Assembly (NCBI GenBank): GCA_013398615.1
Contig: VZSR01000680.1
Span: forward strand, 1,285,852 to 1,349,851
Direction: 5' to 3'
DNA from: Brachypodius melanocephalos
Taxonomy: Eukaryota > Chordata > Aves > Passeriformes > Pycnonotidae
Length of the DNA: 64,000 nucleotides
Position 1 is the stretch's first letter; every line of letters begins with the position of its first letter. Shown piece after piece: positions 45,263 through 56,579 of this stretch. The notes beneath the pieces were generated by a model. That model saw only the letters and a list, made by a program, of their open reading frames with translations, made no database searches and was not told the DNA's origin. The translations under genes and the position numbers were made by a program.

Positions 45263-48200
45263 AAGCAGCTGGGTGGGAGATAGCAGCAGCTTTTTAGTAC
45301 ATGCTACCAAAAATAAATTAGGATTTTCTTTACATGGAGACACACTGCTGAAAAAAGAAACAAACCCGTGCATTTTGTTTCTCTTCAGCTTCTCTGCCTG
45401 AAAATAGTTAGACTAAACCTTTGGGGTGTAGATGTGGTATTTCTTTTCAATCTCCTCTTGTGCTGTTTCTTCTCACTTGAGGGTTCATTGAAATGGAGAA
45501 CAGAAATCTGCCCTTTGTTCCAGTTATTTCTGCTTCAGCCACCAAAATGCCTATGTTTGGGCCTGAAGCCAGTCTGGCTAATGCCATCTTGGGGGAAGAG
45601 CCTTCCTCTTATGGGAATAGCAAGCCTGGAGGTCCTCTGGTTCCACAGAGAATATTTGTGCTCAGACAGAAGCAGGCAGAGCGTTTTTACTGATTCAGAA
45701 ATCCTTGCCTCCCTCCAGTGTGTTTGCCTCCTGCAGTCTGCTGTTAGCTGGGCTTTCCTGGCTCCCCTGTCGCATTTCTTTGTGTGTTTTCCATGAGCAC
45801 AAAGGTTTCTGTGTTCATCTCTCCTTTTGCAGGTGATTCCACATTCTCTTCCAGCCTTCCTCTGTCTCCTTTTTCTCAGCTTTGTCCCAAGGTGAAAGTC
45901 AAATTTGGTAAAGATTAGAAACAAATGCTTATAAAAGGGATTGACCCAAGTTTTCAAAGCTTGAAGATGACTGTGAAAATGGACTTGGATGGCTGGGAGA
46001 GAGGGAGTGTTCCCTATGTTTTGATTTTGTCTTTCACTTGTGAGGGCTTCTTTTGTTTGTCTGGTTTGGGGTATTTTTTTCATTTCCTTGAGCATCATGA
46101 CAGAAGTGTAACCTTTTCGAAAGACTGTCTCTCTTCTCCTGCCCGTTAGTTAGCAAGTGAGAGCTACCAAACATCATCCCATCAGTATTTCTGCAAAATC
46201 AGGATATTCCTGGTGTGTATATAGAGTAAACAAATGGAAGGAAAACCCAGGATTTAATTGCATTCATACAGTATTCATAGTAGTCTTTCAGCTTCTTCCG
46301 AGGCTTCAGAATTAATTCTGAGGCAGGAAACTAATTTTTTAATTACCTTTAAGTAAAGTGCTGCTGAGGAGTAAAAAGCTGCTTTGGTATTTAGTGAGAT
46401 GCTGACTCAGCATGGCATAAATGGAGTCCACCAGCCTTTTATGACGTCTTGTAAATGTCTTTTTCTCCCTCATTGTTTGCAAATGAAGGGATATAGGAGT
46501 TTTGAGGTTTGTTTTTGAGTCATCTGGCTTCCTGCTGTGAGATTTTGTGAGAACGCTTTCACTGTTCTTTAGTTACCCATAAATGATTGTGCCTAGAATG
46601 TATCCTGGGAGAACACGTGCTTCTCTTTTTGCTTAATGCTTAATTATGTTTCTTTGTGCTGCCTTCCCACACCATCTACCTCTGTCGGATTTTGGTCTGT
46701 GAGTCTGTGACTGAGGTTCCATGGTTAGAGAATAATGCAAAAAATCCCCAAGAAATAAGAATTCTAAATGTTTCAATACAACTACTTCTATGCTGTTTCA
46801 TAAATGCTTAGGGGCTTGCTCAATAAAGCCTGGGGAAAAAATTGCATGACTTCCAGTTAATTTTTACTGAGGTGTGATTGCCCTTGAGGGTCAGAGAGAG
46901 TTTTCCCTGAATTAAAAGTCTAAGAAATGGTTCTTAGGTTTGTGCAGGCTTTTGAGCATCTTTCAGGTTTGGGGTTAGTTTTGTGGGGGGTTCCCCTCTT
47001 AGTTTGCTTTGCCTGGACTCTTGGCAGCTTCCCAGCATTGTTCTCTCTGACCTGCTGGGAAGGAGTGGAGAAACAGTGCTCTCTAATTCAGCAGAAGTTG
47101 GGTGAGAGCATTTTGTGAATGTTAGAGCTCTTCCTGGTTGGTATTGTCCACCATCATAGATTCAACAAGCTCCCCAGTATGCCTTGATACCCAGCTTCTT
47201 CCTTCTCTTCAGCTATCACCTAATTGTTTGCTATTATAATTTTTTGAGATTTTCCAGAGTTTGGTTTCATATGTAGCAAAATCTTCTGGTTGGGTTGTAC
47301 CACTGGATCTAAACTCTAAATCACGTTGTTCTTCAGTTATTTGTCATATCAGATCTCTGGTGTTTCCTCTGTTTTCATGGAAGCTTGAAAACTTCAACTG
47401 TGTCCTCTTTTGCTGAAGAAGCAGTTTTGTTCAGGGTTTAAATGACTTCTGCTACTCTCACAGGGTTGTCACCTGCTTGCAACACGGCAGTGGAAGTAGT
47501 GTTTAAAAAGCTCATAGGTTTGTGTTCTTCTTGCCCCATCAGAAAATTGCACTGAGGCTTTTGATGGATGGCTCAGATAAAGCACAGCAGAGGTGCTGCA
47601 CTGCCAGTGACTTTGCAAACTGCTGCTTCCACTTAAAATATGGAGAGGCCCTTTTCCCTTGGCTGTTTGGTAGTGCCCCTTTGCCAGCAGTTGGTCTTGC
47701 ACGTCTCTGCTTGGCAGAACAGAGCCAGCCGAGGTAAAATCAAAAAGCTCAGGTTACCCCGTGGGTAGGAGATGCTTCAGTGAGGGTTGGCTGTTCTGGT
47801 TCTGCTGTGGCTGCTCCTCTTCTGGCCATGCAGGAGGGACCCCTGGGTGGTGACTGCTTTAACCCTCCTGCTTGTACCCGCTAAGGGATCTGTTTGCGCA
47901 GAGTGACAGTCCCAGCAGAAGCTTAGACTGGTTTAGATGAATTCATTTAACTTTTCTGGCAGAGCTGGAGGGTTCCTGTGAGCTTGGATAATGTTAGTCT
48001 GCAAAATGTTCACCATTACATTCTTCTCCAAGTGGTATTGTTTTTCTATCAGATCTTTTCCTCTGTTTTGCCTGGTGAGAGGCTGATGCTTGAGGCTGAG
48101 TGCGTTTTTTGTCCATGTGCCTTTGTACAGGCTCACAAGGCTCACAGAGTGCTATGTTAGTAGCAGGAGCCTGTGTTCTCCCAGGAGGTCATAACTCTGC

Positions 48201-49916
48201 CTTTGCTGGAAACAAACTCATCCATCCATCCATTCGTGTGTGAGAATTTCAGTGGTCTTGGAAATTTGGGTGGGAACGACAACATGACAGTGAAAGTCTC
48301 TGAGGCCAACCTGACAAATGAGAATGGGGAAGCAGAAGACACCACCACTGAGAATGAAAAGGGTTTTATTTTAAAAAGCTTGAAGTTGTGTGGAACTTCA
48401 GCCACACCTGAAGCTGGCAACCTGTTGGGTGGTCCAAGAAAACTTGTTACTTTATCAAGTGAAGGAGAATGGGGAAGAAGTCTTAGGTTATTCTTTATCT
48501 TGATGAATTGAGGTTCCTTTTGTTACCTTCTTTCTGTGGTGAGGTTATTTATCTTTATGACATCTAATACCAGTCTTGCCCTCAAGGTGGTCCTGAGGCA
48601 TTCGTGTTTGTGTGCCCACAGCCATGGCAGCTGGATGCCAGGGAGGATCTGAGAGCCTCCTTCAGTCCTCCAATAAATGCCCAGTGCCAACTGGCACCAT
48701 CTGAGAATTAGTGGACTTGTCCATTAGGCTTTCCCCTGATTAAACCACCAGCCACTCTGCAGGAACAGCTTCCAAATCACACTCCTCTCTGCAAAAAGCA
48801 GGGATTTCTTCCTTGATTTCTTTGCAGTTCGTGAGCCAAGCCAGCATCACACCTGCCTGCCATTCATCTGCCAGCGCTGCTGGTGCCAGGCCAGCTGTGC
48901 CACAGCAGTTGCTTTCTGTCTGGGCTGAGGACAGATTGCTGCTACAAAGACTCAGGAAGCAATTGGATCATCAAAAACATAATTTGCTCTTTAAGCACAC
49001 TGAGGTCCAAGTAGATCTCCTTTCCCCTGCCGAAAGAACTGGTGGGGAGAGGGAGGCTTGATAAAATAAGATGATGGGAGGGAAACAAAGGGAGGAAAGA
49101 ACTGAGCTGCATCCTCGCCATCTGTCTGCTTGGAGTGGTGCAGCTGCTCTGCCATTGACAGGTTGCTGTCTCTCCACTCGGTGCAGACAGCCAAATGACT
49201 TGCATTGTGAACACAAATAGCTGAAGATTAATACTATCAAATAGCCTGGTCAAAAAATCTACCCCTAGGCATAGCCTCTAGCTGCTTGAAAACCTTTAAA
49301 ATCCTGTCCCTCTCGATTGGATTCGCACTTCTCTTCAGAGACTTAGAGAATTTGGGAGCCAAACATTTCAGCACACATGCTTTTTCTGGATCAAATCCTG
49401 TGTCTTTGCAGCACAGTCAGTTTTAGAACACTGATAGGTTATCTAGAAACAAAGGGAAATGACCAATTGGAGTTACAATGGTACTACTACTGTGCTTAAA
49501 ATTAGTTAAGGATGTATTTAAATGTCTCGTTAGCTCAGGGTCTGTCTGCTACCCAGGACTGCGCAGTTTCTGACAGTCCCAGCTCCAGGGATATGTGGAA
49601 GATGCTTTGCTTTTAATTGTGAAGAAAACGCTCTTTGCATCAAGTGCTGTGGAAAACAGGCAAGCATGAACCGCAAGGTAACAGACACAAAACTAAACAA
49701 AAATTCCAAAGGTATAGTGTGCTCCTGTGAATGGCTGTAAATACCTTTGTTGAAATATCAGCTGGGCACTCAGGAGGTATCTGAGGGATTCACCCGGGGC
49801 AAGGTATGTGGGGTTTACTTCTCTCAGAGCCTCAGGCTCTTGGAGGTGGTCTCATGACAACCTGGGTCCTCATCCAGTACTGTTGGCATCCATAGAATAC
49901 TTCGTGTACCTAACCT

Positions 49917-49933
49917 AAAAAAAAAAAAAAAAT
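49917..49933. repeat. Poly-A run (17)
   Basis: Seventeen uninterrupted adenines. Nothing recognisable flanks it. Confidence 0.9.
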
Positions 49934-52100
49934 CCAGCACAACACAATTTTGGATACTCCTCTCCTGGTGTTGTTAATGATGATAAAGATGTTCCAGAGA
50001 TGAGTCACTGGCAAGTGTCCCTTCCTGAGCCTGAAGGACCATTCAGGCAGTTGTTAATCCCTGAGAATAGCTCTGCAGCTGAGTCATTACAGGAAATCTG
50101 AATATGGTTTAGGGGCTCAAGGTGTCTCTCAGAACTGTTCAGAGAGGTCATGATGGGATGGCAGTCTTTACATCACATATGTTTGCAGTGTAGGACTATA
50201 AATTAGTGACAACAGGACCACAAAAAGATAGCTGAATTGAATCCAAGTGCTTTTTGTGATAGCCCTGTAATTGCTGCTACTTCTCTTTAGCTCTTCTTTT
50301 TTTGTCAGTTTATCTCCCTCAAAACCATTCCCTCACACTGCCTCCAGCACACCAGGTCCTAACTTTGGTGTGTGGCTTATCCAGCCTCTGGCTGGTTTCA
50401 GTTGTGGAGAATCAATGGAGCCATGAATTTGCCAATCTCTCTGTGAATCCAAGCCCTATTACTCGCACCACCCCAGACTTTGTGAACTAGGAAATCAGAG
50501 ACCTGCTCTGTCTCCTCCCACAGTAATTTGTTCTCTGATGTCCAGGCATATCATCCTCACTGAAGAGGAGGCAAAAGCTTCTTTATCCTTTTCTCCTGTT
50601 ATTCTCAAGGGGTTCAGGCAGTAGTGTGTGCTCTGAGAACAGCAGCAGATGCAAGCTGTGTTCTCATATTTCTGGGTTTCCTGGGGAAGCTTTTGACTAA
50701 GCAGCTGCCATCTCATGCAGAGTCAGAATCTGAGTCTCAGAATGAGGTAGAAATGTCAGAGGAAATATAAGAAGTTGCTGCCCCCAGCTATTTGCTGCCT
50801 TTCTTCAAAATCTGCAAGGCTGCTGGAGCAGAAAGTATCTTACTATTGCATCTAGCAGCTTCAGCAAAGCTTCACCTCCCTTGGCAGCAGAGCTGATACC
50901 ATGGATTTACACAGCAGCAGTAAAACACAGCCCCTCCACCATCCTTGCTTTGGTAGGGCAGGAGGAGGGGCAGAAGGGATAGTAGTGGCATCATTTCTTA
51001 AATTTCTCTTTGCAGACTTGAAAGCCATCTCTAATGAGCTTAGGATGAACTGCCTACTTAATATTCTTATTCATTTTTCCCCCTGTTTCTCTCATACTAT
51101 TAAATGCAAGTGACAATTACTTCTGTTTTCAGGATTCATGATGGCAGAGTACTGTCCATGTAAGGATTGAACTAATTTTATTTTTCCTTCCTTTTTTTTA
51201 AGTTTCCCTGTAGTCACAATGGCCCTGGAAATTAAGAATTACAATGTTTTCCATTCCTTTTACCCAATCCCTGCCATCCACTCAGAGTTTCTGTTTGCCA
51301 CTGGGGCCTTGTGAGCACCTCTTGTAAAACTCCACTGCAGATTCTGCACATGCCTTTATTGCTGGCATTGTCAGGCTCTGTGATCCCCACAGTGGAAATA
51401 AGGAAGTCCAGCTCTGCTCTGAAAATAGAGCCATGTGAGAGGTGAATTCCTGAAAGGTGGTGTGCCAGAAGCCTGGTGATTCGAGTAGAGATGTTCATGA
51501 TAACCTTGGTGACCCTTAGAGCACATTCAGAAAAGTCTACAGAAGTGTGAAAAGAGACAGATAAAGTTGTCAAGGGGGTTTGTGACTCAGTAACTCCTTT
51601 TTGCCATGCAGACTATAAATTCCTGCTGCACTGGAAGTCACTCTTGGCTCTGCTCTGCTGTCAGATGCCTCTCTCCCCCTCTCCTCATGCTCCTTCCAAA
51701 GCTTGCTCGCTGCTGGTCATGCCAGGAGCAGTGGCTTGGATGAGAAGGGTGAGATTTGTTTCTCTAAGCTGGCTGCGAGTCCAGGTTGCCCAGGATCCAT
51801 CACTGTCAATCTCCTTAGAGGGTTGCTGTTGTTCTTAATAGGAAGCTGCTGTTCCTGAAGATGTTTTCCACATGGGGTCTGACACCTCAGCAGACAGGCT
51901 GGGCTCATTGGGTGAAGATGACTCTGGGCAGGACCTCCCCACCATGCAGGAATTGCTTATAAATAGGACGAATTGATGTGTTTCCTTATTCTTTTCCCAC
52001 CTTCCACAGCTCTTGGTGATGAGGAAGGAAGCCAATAAGAAATGTTGATGTTGGCATTTGGCATTTCAGTCAAAAGCAAAGGGAGATGAAGTGGAATGCC

Positions 52101-52132
52101 TTTTTTTGGTTTTTTTTTTTTTTTTTTCTTTT
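52101..52132. repeat. Poly-T tract (interrupted)
   Basis: T7, GG, T18, C, T4. A poly-A tail on the minus strand is possible, but the adjoining sequence to the right is not a recognised gene or element. Confidence 0.9.
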
Positions 52133-53774
52133 GTGGTGGGCAGAGAAGTGTTGCTGCAGAGGTAGTGCTAGGTGGCTGCTGCACAAAATATCCTGCCTGG
52201 ATTTGTTCAGTTTTCAAATTCAGGGGGAAAACAGTTGACAGTTTTTGTCTCTGAGATTCCTAAAGTGACTGAGCCAGCAAAGGAGACTCAGCAGGTTCTC
52301 AAGTGAAATTCTTACAAAATGACCTCGTTTACACTCACTGCATCCTCTAGCAGTAAACTCCTTTAAATTCTACTTCAAAAATTCATGAGTTCAAGTGCTT
52401 TAATGGAAGCAAAGGAGAGACCTCTCTGTTTTGTGCTGAAAGAGCTCATGGAGAGTTCAAAGGGAACTTTTAGTGTCCAGTTACGCTGCACCCACCCATC
52501 CAACAGCTCTTCTCCTTGAGTTAACCTGAAGCTTTAATGTTTTATTGAAATCACTGTGGGATGTTGACTTTAATGTGAGACTTGTAAATGGGCAGCCTGT
52601 AAACCGAGGCACTAATACATCAAAGGTGAATTTAACTTGAAATTATGCATGCTATAAATAGGATTTTCTAGTCTTTTCCTGCTGAAATTGTTCAATATTT
52701 TTCTATGATTTTCATTAAGGCAGAGCTAAGGCAGTGCAGAAAGATTTAAAAATCTCAGTCTATAAAGGCACTTATGAATTTGAGGAACATTGCCATCACG
52801 ATGGGGTTTTTTATCTGTTTTGTTAAATTGTAGTTCACCCCTTGAAAAACGTGTTACTCTTCTACCTCTGGGATTAAATTCACAGCCTGCTTGCAGTGTG
52901 AAAGTGCTGGCAGTGATGCAGTTGCATTTGGGAATTTGCTTGTGAGGTGTCTGCACTTAGCTGAATGTGAATTAAACTTGGGCTGCTGTGAAATGCAGTT
53001 CACTTGGTGCTCTCTGCAAAGTGGAGCATCACCTCTCTCACCCATGTAAGCAGCTGGCAGGGATCTGTGCATCCTTGTTCCTGTGATCAATTAGTCCTTA
53101 ATGTTTAAGAGTCAGACTATGGGAAGTGAAGAATGAGAGAGATTCTAAATCAGAATTCCTGGAGCTGAGAGTGTGAAGAGAGCTTTTAAGTAGGAATCTT
53201 GAGTATTGAAAAAGTCATAATATGAGATAAGATGGGGGATATATTGATGTTTTCAGACCATGTTGATCCTGTATTCAGCCTCTTAAATTTTCAGTTTTGT
53301 TTTTAGTACATTCTAGCTTTCTTTGTCTCCAGAGTTAAATTTGACACTTTTTAATGCAGAGCTTTCTAGAACTTTTTCATCTGGCTTCTTTTAAGAGTAG
53401 CACAAAGGATTTTCAGGAGAATTATTTCCTTTAGGTTTTGATCTTCATTAGTTTATGTCCTCAGACATATAAAAGTGGATTAAGTGTCACTAATGCAACA
53501 GAATACATGCAACAGAAACAGGCTGTCAGCAAAAAAAAATCTGCCATGAAATGTCAGCCTAATTATTTGTCTGAGGTACCATGTTGCCCCAGGGAAAGTC
53601 AACAGGGGCTTTTCTATCTTCTCTAGCCAGAACTCATCAGAATCCATCCTTTAATTGTAATTTGAATTCAGAGTAAGAACTTTAATTCCATTAAAGTAAA
53701 GTGTTGTTTTGAAGGAGAAAGGTCAGGGGTGCAAAGCCCAGAACACATACTGTCATCTTTTTATTGCTGGTAAC

Positions 53775-53815
53775 AAAAAAAAAAAAAAAAAGGGGGGGGT
53801 GGGGGGAAGAAAAAG
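53775..53815 (+). repeat. Polypurine tract, A17 then G8-T-G6
   Basis: Seventeen adenines are followed directly by eight guanines, one T, six guanines and an A/G tail. The tract is about 41 bases with a single pyrimidine. Such tracts can form triplex or G-quadruplex structures and are often misassembled. Confidence 0.9.
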
Positions 53816-54342
53816 TCTTTCCCAGGTTTGAAAGAAGAGTGAAGCATGGTGCTTGGGAAGCCAAGCATAGGCTGAACCATGTGGTTCTTTTTGTTGGTAC
53901 CAGTTGTAGTCTGACTCCTTAAATGGCAGGGGAGGGGAATGTCAGGAGCACACAAGGGCATTGAAATAAAGCTCAGCTAGCCCAAAGGAAAATCTACATG
54001 CATGTAACTTGAAGAATAAAGGCAAGATACGGATGGTGCATTTTTTATTGATGATTTTATGTTTATATTCACTTCACTCTTCCCATGTGCTTTTTTTCCA
54101 CACGTGTGGTTGATTGAGCTGAGCTGGCAAAATTCTGTAAGTAGTGACCAAGGCCTTCTCAGTCCCCAGCCATGGATACACTGCCCTGCCATTGCAGCCC
54201 CAAATCAAAATTTTGCAGTAGGAAAAGGTCCATAATAGAGCCACAGTGGGTTTTAACACAACAGACCCTAATCACATCGCTCTGCCAGGCTGATTAGAGT
54301 TTAATTGCAATCACCATTTGCAGCCAGAGCACACTTCCCAAC

Positions 54343-54418
54343 CATATATATATGTGTGTGTGTGTGTATGTGTATGTATGTGTGTATATATACATCTATA
54401 TACACACATACATATATG
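54343..54418. repeat. TA/TG microsatellite containing an 18-bp perfect inverted repeat
   Basis: A TA, TG and TATG-type tract runs for about 75 bases. Arms 54373-54390 and 54397-54414 are exact reverse complements around the 6-nt loop TACATC. G72 faces T415 just outside, so pairing could continue with a wobble. The tract could extrude as a cruciform. Confidence 0.93.
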
Positions 54419-56449
54419 ATTTTCCTAATAGTGTTCTGTATTTATTGACCAGTTATTTTCAAAAATAATCTTTAAATTACAAAGGTGTTTATGTTGGGGT
54501 TAGAAGTCACATAATGCTGTGCTTCACTTTTTTTATCAACTCTGAGGTTGTTAACTGTGTTAATAATCACCTCAGAGGGGCACTTCAAGACCAGCCCAGG
54601 GCAGGCAGTGATATTGTACCCATCATCTGAAGCCCTGAAGAAAGAATTCCCAGTATTTCTAAATGATGCATTTAAGATGTTCTTGGGCCTTCCAGGACAT
54701 CTGCTCTCCAGAGCAGATCACAGCAGATCATGCAGCATATTTCAAACCTTTTTTCTGTCACCTCCTTAATGTTGGGACACAGGACTGCTTGCACTGTCTG
54801 TGCCCATGGAAGCTCTCTTGCCTTCTTTAGAAATAAGTGTAGCTTTTAATGTTGGTGCCAATGAATTGCTCCCCATGTAGAAAATAAAACAGGGAAGGGA
54901 AAAGTGCAAGAAGAAAAATTTCAGTCAGCAGTGAGGTAGAACAGCACTGATTATTGTGCTTGTTTTACTTCTGTGTGTGTCATTGTGGGTTTATTAGTGC
55001 ATTCTTGAAACATATTGTAAAGTAGCAATATTTACAATACTGATCTTTTGTTCATCTTTTGTTGCAGAGGTGACTTTTTTGCAAGGGCCTGGCTTTTTTC
55101 AACCAGTTTGTATTGCCTGTCAAGAATTTTCATGTTGATTCTTGAAAACCTGCTGCAGAGTCTTCCCTGTTTACTATTCAGTCCTGTTTCCTTCTTCCTT
55201 TAGCAGGTAAGCACATGTTTCTGCAATACTAATTCCAACTGGAAAATGTTTCCAAATTCAGACACCTGGAGAGTTTGTTTTGTTGGACTCAGTAGGGTTA
55301 ACATCTCTCTTCCAAAATTTCTGCCCCAGGAAAATACCTGAATAATAATGCAGTACTTTGGAGTGTTTAGCATCAGTGCATGTCAGTCTGCATCCATCTA
55401 GCTTTAATGCAACTCAAAAAATGCTATGTGTGAACTTTCAGCTGGGAATCTATTTGGTGAGTGAGCAGTGTAGAAAATTGCTTGGATTGTTGCTGTCTGA
55501 AAGGAACCTCTAAATAACTTTAGGGACACCTGAGGAAAAAAAAGCCCTGAAGAGGAGAGCCAGAGGAAGGGTGATGGAGAAGTTGGGGTATCACTCACCA
55601 CAGCAGCCTCAGGCTGAACAAGAGCATTCAGTTCATCAAGATGACAGCCAGTGTTGCAGAAACAGATTCAGCTGCCCTGGCTGGCTGTGCACTAAAGCAA
55701 CAAGGGATTCTCAAATGACCCCTGTATGATCAATATATATAGATGGGTGTGGCAAGAAGGGACACTGAGCAGCTGAGCTGCAGGAATGTTTTACACAGCT
55801 GCAGCTCTTCTGCAGGAGGGCCTGGCCAAACCCTTAATATGCATTGTTAGAGTTGGATTTGTGTTGGAGATTCAAGGGTTTTAGGAAGAAAAACGTTTTT
55901 AATGATTTCTCGAAATCACTTTTGTTAAATGCTAGTCATCAAAGGAGAGTGTGTGTGGTGGTGTGCAAGTGCATTTATGTGAAAGGAAAGTAAATGTGCT
56001 TACTCTGTCTTTGATGTTGTTCTGTTTTCCTTTTAACATTATCATCTCATGTAGGAACTCTTGTGTTTTTCAAAACAACTTAGAAATTTTCCCAGAAAAC
56101 AGTTGTCAGTTTCCTCCTGCTAAAGGATTTTCTTTCTGAATATGCAGAGATTTATTTACTTTATCACTAAACTGCAGAATCTAACCTCTGCCATGGCTTC
56201 AGCTTTTTTCCTGTGTTTTTAAAGGAATGAAGTCTTTTCTAAAGGGTTGGCTCTTGAAAACCTTTATTTTGATTTACTTGGTAGTAATGCATGCTTTCTT
56301 CCCAATCTGTATGGAATGGGAATGGTGGGAATTCCTGTTCTGTGCTACGTTATTGCAGTGGTAGCTGGATTTTTCCTTGGTCTCATCCCAGGGAGCAGAG
56401 TGAATAGTCCCCTATAAACTGCAGTTTGCCAGAACTTTGCATGGCTCTA

Positions 56450-56579
56450 ATCATAGTCACAGTGTTGGGTTGGAAAGGACCTTGGGGGTCATCCTGTTCC
56501 AGCCATGGCAGGGACACCTTCCACTATCCCAGGTTGCTCCAAGCCATATCCAGCCTGGCCTCGAACACTTGCAGGGATG
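56450..56579 (-). mobile_element. CR1 LINE 3' end fragment
   Basis: From 'atcatagtcacagtgttggg' the order runs 'ttggaaaggacctt', 'gttccagccatggcaggga', 'caccttccactatcccagg', 'ttgctccaagcc', 'cagcctggcct' and 'gaacacttgcagggatg'. This is the reverse-complemented CR1 3' end in full order. It is in minus orientation and 5'-truncated at about 56579. This copy is better preserved than the one at 1777. Confidence 0.93.

Larger units (their letters stand above)
44706..56449. other. Non-coding stretch with simple repeats and a G-quadruplex motif
   Basis: I see no supported exon. Open frames such as 45368-45796 and 48173-48511 on plus, or 45535-46098 on minus, are not recognisable proteins and overlap one another. 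Items listed separately include microsatellites at 45068 and 54343, the G-rich motif at 45239, and homopolymers at 49917, 52101 and 53775. Much of the first half is T/G rich on the plus strand. Confidence 0.5.

Noticed and set aside
48173..48511. 112-codon plus frame as a coding exon
   Set aside because: It is compositionally plausible but has no recognised family, no flanking splice consensus that I trust, and overlapping minus-strand frames.
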